This document shows positions 1 through 7,801 of a stretch of 37,706 nucleotides of DNA, piece after piece. The position numbers and the translations under genes are program-made. The stretch's first letter is position 1; each line of letters begins with the position of its first letter. Location of the stretch: contig NZ_JABWRB020000012.1 of assembly GCF_014268745.2 (NCBI RefSeq), positions 1-37,706 of the forward strand. Direction: 5' to 3'. The stretch is from Pseudomonas zanjanensis. GTDB taxonomy: Bacteria; Pseudomonadota; Gammaproteobacteria; Pseudomonadales; Pseudomonadaceae. The notes beneath the pieces were generated by a model, which ran no database searches, was not told the origin of the DNA, and worked only from the letters and a program-made list of their open reading frames with translations.

Positions 1-13
1 GATGCTGGAGGCT

Positions 14-307
14 CTAGTGAATGATCCAGCTCAACAACCACAACCCCAGCACCAGCCAGATGATGCCCATGACGATCGAGGCCCGCATGAACGCGCGAAT
101 GGCCGAGTACAGCAGCATCAGCCCGAGGATCAGGGCGATGATGCTGATGATCGAGGTGTCCATGCCCAGGGTGCGTGACAGCCCGTCGACGAAGTTGCCG
201 CCGGCGTTGGCCAGGGTGTTGAAGAGGCCGCTGAGCAGGTCGACGATGAACCGGATCACCGAACCGAGCGCCTGGCCGAGCCATTCGAAAAAGCTTTCTG
301 CCTGCAT
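14..307 (-). CDS. small membrane protein, unknown function
   Basis: A 97-residue protein. The ATG at 307 is preceded by AGGA at a normal distance, and the longer upstream reading frame runs antisense through the neighbouring gene, so this short start is preferred. An amphipathic N-terminal half (residues 10-35, rich in Val, Ile, Leu and Phe) is followed by two hydrophobic stretches at about residues 52-70 and 76-95 that read as transmembrane helices, with a short basic turn (RAFMR) between them. The C-terminus ends inside or just after the second helix. I recognise no enzyme motif. It diverges from the MazG-like gene. It is probably a conserved Pseudomonas inner-membrane hypothetical protein; no function is assigned. 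Confidence 0.75.
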   Translation of the reverse strand: MQAESFFEWLGQALGSVIRFIVDLLSGLFNTLANAGGNFVDGLSRTLGMDTSIISIIALILGLMLLYSAIRAFMRASIVMGIIWLVLGLWLLSWIIH

Positions 308-472
308 ATGTGCATCCTGATGGGAGGGAATCTGCGTTGAGCCGTTGGCTCCTGATTGTAGGAGCTGTGGCGGCCGAGTTGGTTCGATTATGGGGCAAAC
401 CGCCGCTTCGTACCGAGGACTCTTGCCTTCCCCGATCATCCCCGTGAAGCTATGCGCATTCAGGAGAACCCG

Positions 473-778
473 ATGAACCTTGTTGAACTGACCGAACGCC
501 TGCATGCCATTCGCGATCGTAACGATTGGCGGCAATTTCACAGCCCGAAAAACCTCGCCATGGCCGCCAGCGTGGAAATGGCCGAGCTGGTGGAGATCTT
601 CCAGTGGCTGACCGAGGACCAGTCCCGCCAGTTGCCGGCGGACAAACTGGCCCACGCCGGGCAGGAAGTCGGTGACATCGTGTTGTACCTGTTGCTGCTT
701 TGCAGTGAACTGGGATTGGACATGGACACCGTGGTGCGCAGCAAGCTGGCGGACAGCGAACGGCGGTTCGGCCAATGA
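473..778 (+). CDS. MazG-like nucleotide pyrophosphohydrolase
   Basis: A 101-residue all-alpha protein of the MazG/dCTPase-like (RS21-C6, iMazG) group, which hydrolyses noncanonical or excess NTPs or dNTPs to NMP and pyrophosphate. Start 473 is chosen because AGGAG lies 7-8 bases upstream; an in-frame ATG at 452 has no ribosome binding site. The Mg-binding signature is visible: EMAELVEIFQW (about residues 36-46, giving ExxE) and EVGDIVLYL (about 66-74, giving ExxD). The N-terminal RDxRDW-like segment and the ERRFG end are usual for this family. The length fits single-domain members rather than the two-domain E. coli MazG. The last 4 bases overlap cmoM (ATGA), so the two are translationally coupled. 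The exact nucleotide substrate cannot be read from the sequence. Confidence 0.85.
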   Translation: MNLVELTERLHAIRDRNDWRQFHSPKNLAMAASVEMAELVEIFQWLTEDQSRQLPADKLAHAGQEVGDIVLYLLLLCSELGLDMDTVVRSKLADSERRFGQ

Positions 779-1524
779 GCGACCGTCATTTCGATCAGCT
801 CGCCACGCGTTTCGCGGAGAAAATCTACGGCGGGGCCAAGGGCGCGATCCGCCTGGCAGTGCTTCAGGCCGACCTGCTGGAAAGCTTGCCGCAACGCCCG
901 TTGCGCGTGCTGGACATCGGCGCCGGCCTGGGCCATATGTCGTTGTGGCTGGCCGAGCGCGGCCACCAGGTGACCCTGGCCGAGCCGGCCGAACCCATGC
1001 TCGAAGGCGCCCGCCAACGCTTTGCCGAGGCCGGCCAGCAGGCCACGTTTATCCAGGCGCCGTGGCAGGACCTGCTCGGCCAGTTGACCGAGCCTTACGA
1101 CCTGGTGCTGTGTCACGCGGTGCTGGAGTGGCTGGCCGAGCCCCACGCGATCCTGCCGGTGCTGCATCAACTTACGGTCCCGGGCGGTTGGTTGTCCCTG
1201 GCGTTCTACAACCGCGACGCGTTGGTCTATCGCAACCTGCTCAAGGGGCATTTTCGCAAGTTGCGTAAAAACGACATGGCCGGCGAAAAACAGAGCCTGA
1301 CACCACAACAGCCCCTTGATCCGCGCGAATTGGCGGCGCAACTTGAAGGCCTGTGGCAGGTCGAAAGCCAGAGTGGCGTGCGGGTTTTCCATGACTACAT
1401 GCCCGTAGAATTCCAGGGGCGGGTGGAGCTAGCGCAGTTGCTGGAAATGGAGCTGGCCCACCGTCGCCATCCGGCATTTGCCGGGTTGGGGCGTTATCTG
1501 CACTGGATCTGCCGTCCCCTCTGA
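775..1524 (+). CDS. cmoM: tRNA 5-carboxymethoxyuridine methyltransferase CmoM
   Basis: A 249-residue class I SAM-dependent methyltransferase resembling E. coli CmoM (formerly SmtA), which methylates the carboxyl of cmo5U34 to form mcmo5U in wobble-position tRNAs. Visible matches to the family are the N-terminal FDQLATRFAEKIYGGAKG segment, SAM motif I VLDIGAGLGHMS (about residues 43-54), an acidic motif II after VTLAEPAE, the LCHAVLEWLAEP block (about 116-127), FYNRDALVYRN, and GVRVFHDYMP near the C-terminus. Length agrees with the family (about 250-260 residues). The start overlaps the end of the MazG-like gene by 4 bases, so both are probably made from one transcript. The identification rests on these family-specific blocks rather than on the generic Rossmann fold. 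Confidence 0.92.
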   Translation: MSDRHFDQLATRFAEKIYGGAKGAIRLAVLQADLLESLPQRPLRVLDIGAGLGHMSLWLAERGHQVTLAEPAEPMLEGARQRFAEAGQQATFIQAPWQDLLGQLTEPYDLVLCHAVLEWLAEPHAILPVLHQLTVPGGWLSLAFYNRDALVYRNLLKGHFRKLRKNDMAGEKQSLTPQQPLDPRELAAQLEGLWQVESQSGVRVFHDYMPVEFQGRVELAQLLEMELAHRRHPAFAGLGRYLHWICRPL

Positions 1525-1549
1525 TCTGAACGTGCAATCGGAGCGCGAA

Positions 1550-2167
1550 ATGAAAGGTCGTTCAGGGTTGTTGGTGCTGTGCCTGGGGCTGGTGGCCTGC
1601 CAGGGCAGCAATCCCTATGTCGCCACGTCCAACCCGCTGCCGCCGGCGCCGCCCGAGGCCGCCACGGTGTTCGACCGCAGCGCCTATCCGGCGCCGCCCC
1701 GTGATTATGGGCGCTATCGCAGTTGGGCCTGGCGTGACGGGCGTTTGCCACCGGGCACTGCCTGGGCGGATTCGGCCCAAGTGGCCGAAGCGGTGAGCAA
1801 TGCCCTCGACCAGCGGGGCCTGCGGCCGCTGCATGACAACCGGCCCGCCGACCTGTTCGTCAGCGCCGACCTGCGCCTGGAAACCCGCGTGCGTCAGGTT
1901 CGGGACGACTATGATGCGGGGTACTACGGTGGCTACAACCGTTACGACCGCTACGGTCCGGGTTATGGCGTGTACCGTCCGATGCCGATGGTGCGCACGT
2001 ATCAGGAACAAGTCGTGGTGGTTCGGGTGGACCTGTTCGATGCCCGCACCGGTCAGCCGGTGTGGAGCGCCAGCGCCGAGACTGGCCAGCGGGGCAGCCA
2101 GACCGAGCGCACCGACGCCATTCGTGAAGCGGTGGAAAAAGCCCTGTCGGCGTATCCGCCAAGTTGA
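1550..2167 (+). CDS. DUF4136-type lipoprotein, first of a tandem pair
   Basis: A 205-residue predicted lipoprotein. The ATG at 1550 follows GGAG and opens directly into a lipoprotein signal (basic MKGR, hydrophobic core, lipobox LVAC then Q), so the Cys near residue 16 would be lipidated. The mature part begins with a Pro/Ala-rich linker, then the DUF4136 pattern: a YRSWAWRDG block, a LDQRGLRP block, DLFVSADLRLE, a Tyr/Gly-rich loop (about residues 122-145), and a VVVRVDLFDARTGQPVW strand ending in AVEKALSAYPP. The downstream gene has the same domain plan. Both probably sit in the outer or inner membrane facing the periplasm. The role of DUF4136 lipoproteins is not established. cmoM ends 25 bases upstream, so read-through transcription is possible. 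Confidence 0.82.
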   Translation: MKGRSGLLVLCLGLVACQGSNPYVATSNPLPPAPPEAATVFDRSAYPAPPRDYGRYRSWAWRDGRLPPGTAWADSAQVAEAVSNALDQRGLRPLHDNRPADLFVSADLRLETRVRQVRDDYDAGYYGGYNRYDRYGPGYGVYRPMPMVRTYQEQVVVVRVDLFDARTGQPVWSASAETGQRGSQTERTDAIREAVEKALSAYPPS

Positions 2168-2187
2168 TTACGCAACGGAGAAAAACC

Positions 2188-2745
2188 ATGTTTCGCCGTC
2201 TTGCTCTACTGGCCTTCACCTTGCTGCTGGGGGCCTGTGCTTCTAACCAGGTCAATCATGACTTCGACACCAGCCGTGATTTCGCGGCATACCGCAGTTG
2301 GAGCTGGAAAGACCCGGCGCTGCAATATCGTCCCGATGACCCCCGTATCAAGAGCGACCTGACCGAGCAGCGGATCCGCCAGGCGGTGGCCGATCAACTC
2401 GACCAGCGCGGCCTGCGTCCGGCCGCGGCAGGTGGGCGCGGCGATGTGCTGGTCCAGGCCTATTTGATTGTCGAGGACCGCCAGCAACAGGTCACGACCA
2501 ACTATGGCGGCGGTTGGGGCGGCCCTTGGAACGGGTATTGGGGCGGGCCGATGTACAACGAAACCCGCAACATCAGCTACAAGGTCGCCACCGTGCAGAT
2601 CGACCTGCTCGATGGCAAGGACGGCAAGCTGGTGTGGCGTGGCAGTGATGAGCAATTGCTCAGCAACTCCCCCAACCCGACCGACCGCAACACGGCTGTG
2701 CGCGAGACGGTCGGGCGGATCCTGTCCAACTACCCGCCGCGCTGA
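2188..2745 (+). CDS. DUF4136-type lipoprotein, second of a tandem pair
   Basis: A 185-residue lipoprotein paralogous to its upstream neighbour. The start at 2188 is preceded by GGAG; an in-frame upstream start overlapping the previous gene lacks a signal-peptide shape. The signal peptide MFRRLALLAFTLLLGAC carries the lipobox LGAC|A (Cys at residue 17). The mature domain repeats the neighbour's blocks: YRSWSWKDP, QLDQRGLRP, DVLVQAYLIVEDRQQQ, a Gly/Trp/Tyr-rich loop (about residues 109-127), VATVQIDLLDGKDGKLVW and VGRILSNYPP. The 20-base gap shows no terminator, so the two form one operon. No catalytic residues are apparent. A periplasmic or envelope-associated role is inferred only from the lipid anchor. 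Confidence 0.85.
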   Translation: MFRRLALLAFTLLLGACASNQVNHDFDTSRDFAAYRSWSWKDPALQYRPDDPRIKSDLTEQRIRQAVADQLDQRGLRPAAAGGRGDVLVQAYLIVEDRQQQVTTNYGGGWGGPWNGYWGGPMYNETRNISYKVATVQIDLLDGKDGKLVWRGSDEQLLSNSPNPTDRNTAVRETVGRILSNYPPR

Positions 2746-2780
2746 GTGGGGTGATTCAAGATGGATGCAAGCTGACCCAC

Positions 2781-2945
2781 CGCCATCGCGAGCAGGCTCG
2801 CTCCCACAGGGATTGGTGGTGGCTATCGGATCTATGAACATCCCTGGACACACTGTGGGAGCGGGCTTGCTCGCGAAGACGGCTGCACAGTCACATTGAT
2901 TCAGACTGACCCACCGCTTTCGCGAGCAAGCCCGCTCCCACAGGG
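2781..2945. repeat. REP cluster (three copies)
   Basis: Three copies of the roughly 25-30 base Pseudomonas REP sequence alternate in orientation: 2781-2811 (reverse, slightly diverged), 2853-2880 (forward, GTGGGAGCGGGCTTGCTCGC core) and 2913-2945 (reverse). Each can fold into its own hairpin and opposite pairs can form a longer stem. The cluster lies between the stops of the lipoprotein operon and of the convergent MaoC gene. Confidence 0.9.
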
Positions 2946-2970
2946 GGCGCGGTGAATACCATCGACCTGC

Positions 2971-3825
2971 TCAGGCCACCGGCCGCCACGCTCCCACCAT
3001 ATGCTCCAGCGCTCCGGCGCCCATCAGTTGCAGTTGCCCACTGGAGCCCGCCGCGCTGGCCAGCAGGGTCACTTCGCTGGGCAGGCGCACTGGTTTTTTG
3101 AAGGTCACGTCAATTTCGATGTTGGCCTCGGCCAGGTGGTCATCCAGCGCCGCCAGGGTCCTGGCCTTGTTCCACAGACCATGGGCGATGGCGGTGGGGA
3201 AGCCGAACAGCCGAGCGCTCATGCCACTCAGGTGGATCGGGTTGTAGTCGCCGGAGACCTTGGCGTACTGCCGACCGATGTCAGCCGGTGCGGCCCAGCG
3301 CGCGACTTCAATCAAGGGCAAGCTGGCCTCGGGCGAGTCGTCCACCAGTGCGCCGTCAAGCTGGACCCCTTTGCACAGCATCTGGCTCCGGGCCTCCCAC
3401 AGCGGCCCCAATTGATCATCCAGGCGGGTCACCAAGTCGAAGACCGCGCCCTTGGGGTGGGCTTGCAGGTTCTCGACGTGGACGCTGGTCCGCACTTGGC
3501 CGACGCCGCCCATGGGCCGCAATACACGAATGCGGTTGCTCAAGTGGATCAGCCCCAACAACGGAAAAGGGAAGTCCCGCCCCGTGAGCAATTGCATTTG
3601 CAGGGCGAACGCCAAGACGTGGGGATAGGTCGGCGGCAGCAGTCCGTTATCGACGAAACCGCAAACCTTGCGATAAGCCGCCAGCCGTTGCGGGTCGACC
3701 TGGAGCACCTGGCGCAACCCTTCCTCGGGCAAGGTCGTTCCGGTGATCTTGCGCCGTGTCGCCGCTTTCGAATACAGCCCGGACATGGAGGGCGGGCTGC
3801 TGACGTCATGCCATTGAATCGTCAT
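2971..3825 (-). CDS. MaoC-like (R)-specific enoyl-acyl hydratase
   Basis: A 284-residue double hot-dog protein of the MaoC/hydratase-2 family, comparable in length to mycobacterial HtdX. It would hydrate trans-2-enoyl thioesters to (R)-3-hydroxyacyl thioesters. The C-terminal hot dog carries the hydratase-2 signature YAKVSGDYNPIHLSG (about residues 187-201) with the catalytic pair Asp193 and His198, followed by AIAHGLW. The N-terminal hot dog (about residues 50-130) lacks that signature, as usual for such proteins. The start at 3825 follows GGGAGC inside the end of the upstream fabG-like gene, only two bases after its TGA, so the two are translationally coupled. The context (reductase in the same operon, divergent thiolase) supports a fatty-acyl-CoA role. 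Confidence 0.88.
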   Translation of the reverse strand: MTIQWHDVSSPPSMSGLYSKAATRRKITGTTLPEEGLRQVLQVDPQRLAAYRKVCGFVDNGLLPPTYPHVLAFALQMQLLTGRDFPFPLLGLIHLSNRIRVLRPMGGVGQVRTSVHVENLQAHPKGAVFDLVTRLDDQLGPLWEARSQMLCKGVQLDGALVDDSPEASLPLIEVARWAAPADIGRQYAKVSGDYNPIHLSGMSARLFGFPTAIAHGLWNKARTLAALDDHLAEANIEIDVTFKKPVRLPSEVTLLASAAGSSGQLQLMGAGALEHMVGAWRPVA

Positions 3826-3827
3826 GG

Positions 3828-5180
3828 TCACGCTCCCAGAAGGCTTTGCCCGCATACCCGCAGGGCCTGACCGGTCACGGCCCCCGTGCCTGGTTGCGCG
3901 AGCCAGGCCACGGCTTCGGCGACGTCCTGGGGCAAACCGCCCTGGCCAAGGGAACTCATGCGCCGTCCGGCCTCGCGCAAGGCGAAGGGGATCTCGGCGG
4001 TCATGCGGGTTTCAATGAAGCCCGGCGCCACGGCATTGATGCTGATCCCGCGTGTTTGCAACTGCGGCGCCCACGCCTGGGCCAGGCCGATCAGCCCGGC
4101 TTTGCTCGCCGCATAGTTGGTCTGCCCACGGTTGCCGGCAATGCCGCTGATGGACGCCAGCAGAACCACCCGGCCATTGTCCCGCAGGGTGCCGCTGTCC
4201 AGCAGGGCCTTGGTCAGTACTTGCGGGGCGTTGAGGTTGACGGCCAGCACGGCGTCCCAGAATTCCGGGGTCATGTTGGCGAGGGTCTTGTCCCGGGTGA
4301 TGCCGGCGTTGTGCACCACGATATCGACGCCGTCGGGCAAGTGCTCGATCAACTGAGGGGCAGCCTCTTCTGCGCAGATATCCAGCGTGACGCTGCGCCC
4401 GCTCAAGCGTGCCGCCAGGGCGTCGAGATCGGTCTTGGCCTGGGGGACGTCCAACAGGATCACGTCGGCGCCATCGCGGGCCAGGGTTTCGGCGATGGCG
4501 GCGCCGATCCCGCGGGCTGCACCGGTGACCAACGCCTTGAGCCCCGTGAGCGGCCGGGTCCAGTCCTGGACTTGGGTGTCACAGGCGTTAAGACGAATGA
4601 CCTGCCCGGAAATGAAGGCGCTTTTGGGCGACAGGAAAAACCTCAGCGCACCTTCCAACTGGGTTTCGGCACCGTCGCCGACGTACAGCAATTGCAGCGT
4701 CCCGCCGTGGCGCAGCTCTTTGGCCAGGGACCGGCTGAAACCCTCCAACGCTCGCTGGGCACTGGCGGCGAACGGATCGCCAAGGCTTTCCGGTGCACGC
4801 CCGAGGATGACGACATGGGCGCCGTGGTCGAGGTTTTTCATCAGCGGCTGGAAAAATTCCCGCAGTTGCTTGAGCTGGTCGGCCTGGACCAAATGGCTGG
4901 CGTCGTACACCACCGCCTTGATTTTCGGGCCGTGGCCGGGGATCCATTCCGTGGCCAGGGTCGGTTCGCCGCCGTAGATGAAAATGCTGTCGGTCAGGCG
5001 CTTGGCAAAGGTGCTGACCTGTTCGGTCAACGGCCCACCGCCCAGCAGCAGCGCGCCTTCGATCGGCCGCAGCCGCCCGGCCTGCCAGCGTTCCAGGCGT
5101 ACCGGCGAGGGCAGGCCGAGGGACCCGACCATGCGCCGGCCAATGGGCGAATTGGCGAAGTCGATATAACGGTCAGACAT
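3828..5180 (-). CDS. fabG: high-molecular-weight 3-oxoacyl-thioester reductase (FabG4-like)
   Basis: A 450-residue protein. Its C-terminal half (from about residue 210) is a complete short-chain dehydrogenase: cofactor motif TGAARGIG at 219-226, HNAG at 290-293, and the catalytic Ser343, Tyr356, Lys360 (YAASK). The first 200 residues form an extra degenerate Rossmann/flavodoxin-like domain without a cofactor motif, the architecture of the high-molecular-weight FabG group (M. tuberculosis FabG4, about 454 residues), which prefers NADH and acyl-CoA substrates. The start at 5180 (MSDRYIDF) is taken because the longer frame upstream runs through a REP repeat. Reaction: 3-oxoacyl thioester to 3-hydroxyacyl thioester. 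It is the first gene of the operon with the MaoC hydratase and diverges from the thiolase gene. Confidence 0.9.
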   Translation of the reverse strand: MSDRYIDFANSPIGRRMVGSLGLPSPVRLERWQAGRLRPIEGALLLGGGPLTEQVSTFAKRLTDSIFIYGGEPTLATEWIPGHGPKIKAVVYDASHLVQADQLKQLREFFQPLMKNLDHGAHVVILGRAPESLGDPFAASAQRALEGFSRSLAKELRHGGTLQLLYVGDGAETQLEGALRFFLSPKSAFISGQVIRLNACDTQVQDWTRPLTGLKALVTGAARGIGAAIAETLARDGADVILLDVPQAKTDLDALAARLSGRSVTLDICAEEAAPQLIEHLPDGVDIVVHNAGITRDKTLANMTPEFWDAVLAVNLNAPQVLTKALLDSGTLRDNGRVVLLASISGIAGNRGQTNYAASKAGLIGLAQAWAPQLQTRGISINAVAPGFIETRMTAEIPFALREAGRRMSSLGQGGLPQDVAEAVAWLAQPGTGAVTGQALRVCGQSLLGA

Positions 5181-5296
5181 GGAACACACTCCGGCTGATG
5201 AGGTTCCAAGTGTGGACCATGATTGGCAATCAGTCGTTCGATCGGCGAGATAAAGCCTAAGCTTGTGCCGGAGCGTCTTGTTCAGGGCTCCGGATA

Positions 5297-5390
5297 CCTG
5301 TGGGAGCAAAGCTTGCTCGCGATGCAGACACCGCGTTTTTCAGGTAGGTCGTGTCATCGTTCATCGCGAGCAAGCTTTGCTCCCACAGGG
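5297..5390. repeat. REP pair in divergent promoter region
   Basis: Two inverted REP copies (5297-5330 forward, 5363-5390 reverse) with a GTGGGAGCAAAGCTTGCTCG core. This sub-family differs from the GCGGGCTTGC type seen elsewhere in the window. The pair lies between divergent fabG and thiolase genes, unlike most pairs here, so promoters must lie on either side of it. Confidence 0.9.
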
Positions 5391-5429
5391 TCCGGTTGAG
5401 TTTTCACAGGGTACACAGGGAGTTCTTTC

Positions 5430-6707
5430 ATGACACAACTACGTCGCGTCGCGATCATCGGCGGTAACCGCATTCCCTTCGCCCGCTCCAACGGGCTCTA
5501 TGCCACCGCCAGCAACAAGGCGATGTTGACGGCTGCCCTCGAGGGGCTGATCGAACGCTACAACCTGCATGGCTTGCACATCGGCGAATTGGCGGCCGGT
5601 GCGGTGCTCAAGCACTCCCGGGATATGAACCTGACCCGCGAGTGCGTGCTCGGTTCGCGGTTGTCACCGATGACGCCGGCCTATGACGTACAGCAAGCCT
5701 GCGGTACGGGGCTGGAGACGGTGCTGCTGGTGGCCAACAAGATTGCCCTGGGCCAGATCGACAGCGGCATTGCCGGCGGCGTCGACACCACATCGGACGC
5801 GCCGATCGCCGTCAACGAGGGGTTGCGCAGGATCCTGCTGCAAGCCAATCGCGCCAAGACCACCGCCGAGAAAATCAAGACTTTCCTGCAATTGCGCCCC
5901 CAACACCTGATACCGGATCTGCCGCGCATCAACGAACCGCGCACTGGCCTGAGCATGGGCGAGCACTGTGAATTGATGGCCCAGACCTGGCAGATCCCTC
6001 GGGAGGCGCAAGACCAGTTGGCCCTGGAGAGCCATCAGAAAATGGCCGCGTCCTACGCAGAAGGTTGGCAGAACGACTTGATGACGCCGTTTCTCGGCCT
6101 GACCCGGGACAACAACCTGCGCCCGGACCTGACCCTGGAAAAACTCGCGTCCCTCAAGCCGGCCTTCGAAAAAAGCGCCAAGGGCACGATGACCGCCGGC
6201 AACTCCACGCCACTGACCGACGGTGCCTCGTTGGTGCTGCTGGGCAGCGAAGAATGGGCCAAGGCCCGGGGCCTGCCGATCCTGGCGTACCTGCGTGACG
6301 GTGAAACGGCGGCGGTGGATTTCGTCAACGGTGCCGAAGGGCTGCTGATGGCCCCGGTCTACGCCGTGCCGCGATTGTTGGCGCGCAACGGCCTGACCTT
6401 GCAAGACTTCGATTACTACGAAATCCACGAAGCGTTCGCCGCCCAAGTGCTGTGCACGCTCAAAGCCTGGGAAGACCCGGACTACTGCAACACCCGCCTG
6501 GGTCTCGACGCGCCGCTGGGGTCCATCGACCGCAGCCGGCTGAACGTGAAGGGCAGTTCCCTGGCCGCCGGGCATCCGTTTGCCGCCACGGGCGGGCGCA
6601 TTGTCGCCAACCTCGCCAAGTTGCTGGATGCCGCCGGGCGAGGTCGAGGGTTGATCTCCATCTGTGCCGCCGCCGGCCAGGGCGTGACGGCGATCATCGA
6701 GCGTTGA
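5430..6707 (+). CDS. acetyl-CoA C-acyltransferase (FadI/FadA2-like thiolase)
   Basis: A 425-residue thiolase. The nucleophile is Cys91 in VQQACGTGLE, the substrate-facing EIHEAFAAQ block sits near residue 330, and the second active-site elements are GHPFAATGGR (His382) and the base Cys412 in ICAAAGQG. The length and the N-terminal RVAIIGGNRIPFARS are typical of the FadI-type degradative subfamily. Reaction: reversible thiolysis of 3-oxoacyl-CoA to acetyl-CoA and shortened acyl-CoA. The start at 5430 follows GGGAG by 8 bases. The gene diverges from the fabG-maoC operon and together the three supply thiolase, reductase and hydratase. The last 14 bases overlap the end of the convergent transporter gene. 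A specific physiological substrate cannot be deduced. Confidence 0.92.
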   Translation: MTQLRRVAIIGGNRIPFARSNGLYATASNKAMLTAALEGLIERYNLHGLHIGELAAGAVLKHSRDMNLTRECVLGSRLSPMTPAYDVQQACGTGLETVLLVANKIALGQIDSGIAGGVDTTSDAPIAVNEGLRRILLQANRAKTTAEKIKTFLQLRPQHLIPDLPRINEPRTGLSMGEHCELMAQTWQIPREAQDQLALESHQKMAASYAEGWQNDLMTPFLGLTRDNNLRPDLTLEKLASLKPAFEKSAKGTMTAGNSTPLTDGASLVLLGSEEWAKARGLPILAYLRDGETAAVDFVNGAEGLLMAPVYAVPRLLARNGLTLQDFDYYEIHEAFAAQVLCTLKAWEDPDYCNTRLGLDAPLGSIDRSRLNVKGSSLAAGHPFAATGGRIVANLAKLLDAAGRGRGLISICAAAGQGVTAIIER

Positions 6708-7722
6708 CGAGGGCGCCGTCCTGGCCGGATGTCAGCGCCTTGTGCTGGCTGGCATAGCGCTCGGCCAGGATCGAGCAGACGATCAACTGCAGCGGGTGAT
6801 AGATCATGATCGGCAGCAGAATCAGCCCCAGGCCCGGATGGTTGCCGAAAATCAACGCCGCCATCGGCACCCCGGCGGCAAGGGATTTCTTGCTGGCGCA
6901 AAACACCGCGGCGACTTCATCGGCGCTGTTGAACTTCAGGGCGCGGGCGGTACGGGTGGTCGCCCACAGGATGATTGCCAGCAGCACGGCACTGCCCACC
7001 ACTGCGCTGAGCAACACGCCGTTGCCTTGCTGGCGCCAGATGCCGGACACCATCGAGTTGCAGAACGCCGCATAGACCAGCAGCAGGATGACCAACTTGT
7101 CGATGAGGCTGGTGTAGCGTTTGTATCGTCCGAAAAAGCCGGCCAGCCAACGCCGCAGGAACTGCCCCAGCACCAGCGGCAGCAGCAACATCAGGCACAG
7201 GTCGAGCAAGGTTGACCCCAGGTCGATGCCCCCGGCGCCACTGCCGACGACGAAACTGACCAGCAACGGTGTCAGGAAAATCCCCAGTACGCTGGACAGG
7301 CTCGCGTTGAGAATTGCCGCTGGCACGTTACCTTTCGCACTGCCCGTCAGGGCCACCGAGGAAGAGATCGTCGAGGGCAGGGCGCAGAGGTAGAAGAACC
7401 CCAGCATCAGCAGCGCCGGCACATGGCTGCCCAGCAGCCAGTTGCTGAGTAGCCAGATCAAGGGGAACACGCCAAAGGTGAAACCCTGCACCATCGCATG
7501 CAGCCGGATGTTCTTCAGGCCGTGGCGGATCTGCTCGCCGGACAGGTTGACCCCGTGCAGGAAGAACACCACGAAGATGCCGATGTTGACCACCCATTCG
7601 GCATGCATGGCACCGCCCGTGGCGCCAAAGGTCGGGAAGAAATACGCCAACAGCGTGGCGAGCAACATGCCGCACAGGAACCAGTCGGTCACCAGGCGTT
7701 TGAGGTGTCTGACGATATGCAT
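6694..7722 (-). CDS. bile acid:sodium symporter family transporter (YfeH-like)
   Basis: A 342-residue integral membrane protein with about nine or ten hydrophobic helices spread from residue 10 to 320. Members of the BASS/SBF superfamily (YfeH type) look like this: PTFGATGG in the first loop, FFLHGVNLSGEQIRHG around residue 55, a small-residue stretch LPSTISSSVALTGSAKGN around residue 112, and a second Gly/Ala-rich crossing region AVFCASKKSLAAGVPMA around residue 272. The two conserved discontinuous segments are where Na+ and substrate bind in this fold. Start 7722 (ATG) is preferred to a TTG four codons upstream. The substrate is unknown; organic anions are typical. It diverges from an AraC-type gene that probably regulates it. 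The 3' end overlaps the thiolase stop region. Confidence 0.85.
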   Translation of the reverse strand: MHIVRHLKRLVTDWFLCGMLLATLLAYFFPTFGATGGAMHAEWVVNIGIFVVFFLHGVNLSGEQIRHGLKNIRLHAMVQGFTFGVFPLIWLLSNWLLGSHVPALLMLGFFYLCALPSTISSSVALTGSAKGNVPAAILNASLSSVLGIFLTPLLVSFVVGSGAGGIDLGSTLLDLCLMLLLPLVLGQFLRRWLAGFFGRYKRYTSLIDKLVILLLVYAAFCNSMVSGIWRQQGNGVLLSAVVGSAVLLAIILWATTRTARALKFNSADEVAAVFCASKKSLAAGVPMAALIFGNHPGLGLILLPIMIYHPLQLIVCSILAERYASQHKALTSGQDGALVNAR

Positions 7723-7755
7723 AGGGCACCGCAAGTTGTAGGAAAAGTCGACTTA

Positions 7756-7788
7756 GCCTAATGTCATCTTCATTAGTCGTCTTGCGAC
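7756..7788. promoter_or_regulatory. candidate operator dyads between transporter and AraC gene
   Basis: The 79-base intergenic region has an inverted repeat CTAATG (7758-7763), 7-base spacer, CATTAG (7771-7776). A second dyad, GTCG (7776-7779) and CGAC (7785-7788), overlaps its edge. The position between divergent genes suggests a binding site for the AraC-family protein encoded next to it. This is inference from position and symmetry only. Confidence 0.45.
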
Positions 7789-7801
7789 ATAAGGCCAATC
7801 A

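Noticed and set aside
3846..5198. Open frame of 450 codons opposite the FabG-like gene, and similar long antisense frames at 5664-6575, 15482-16456, 19959-20993 and 21991-23442
   Set aside because: Each lies opposite a gene with recognisable domains and has no motif, no ribosome binding site and skewed composition.
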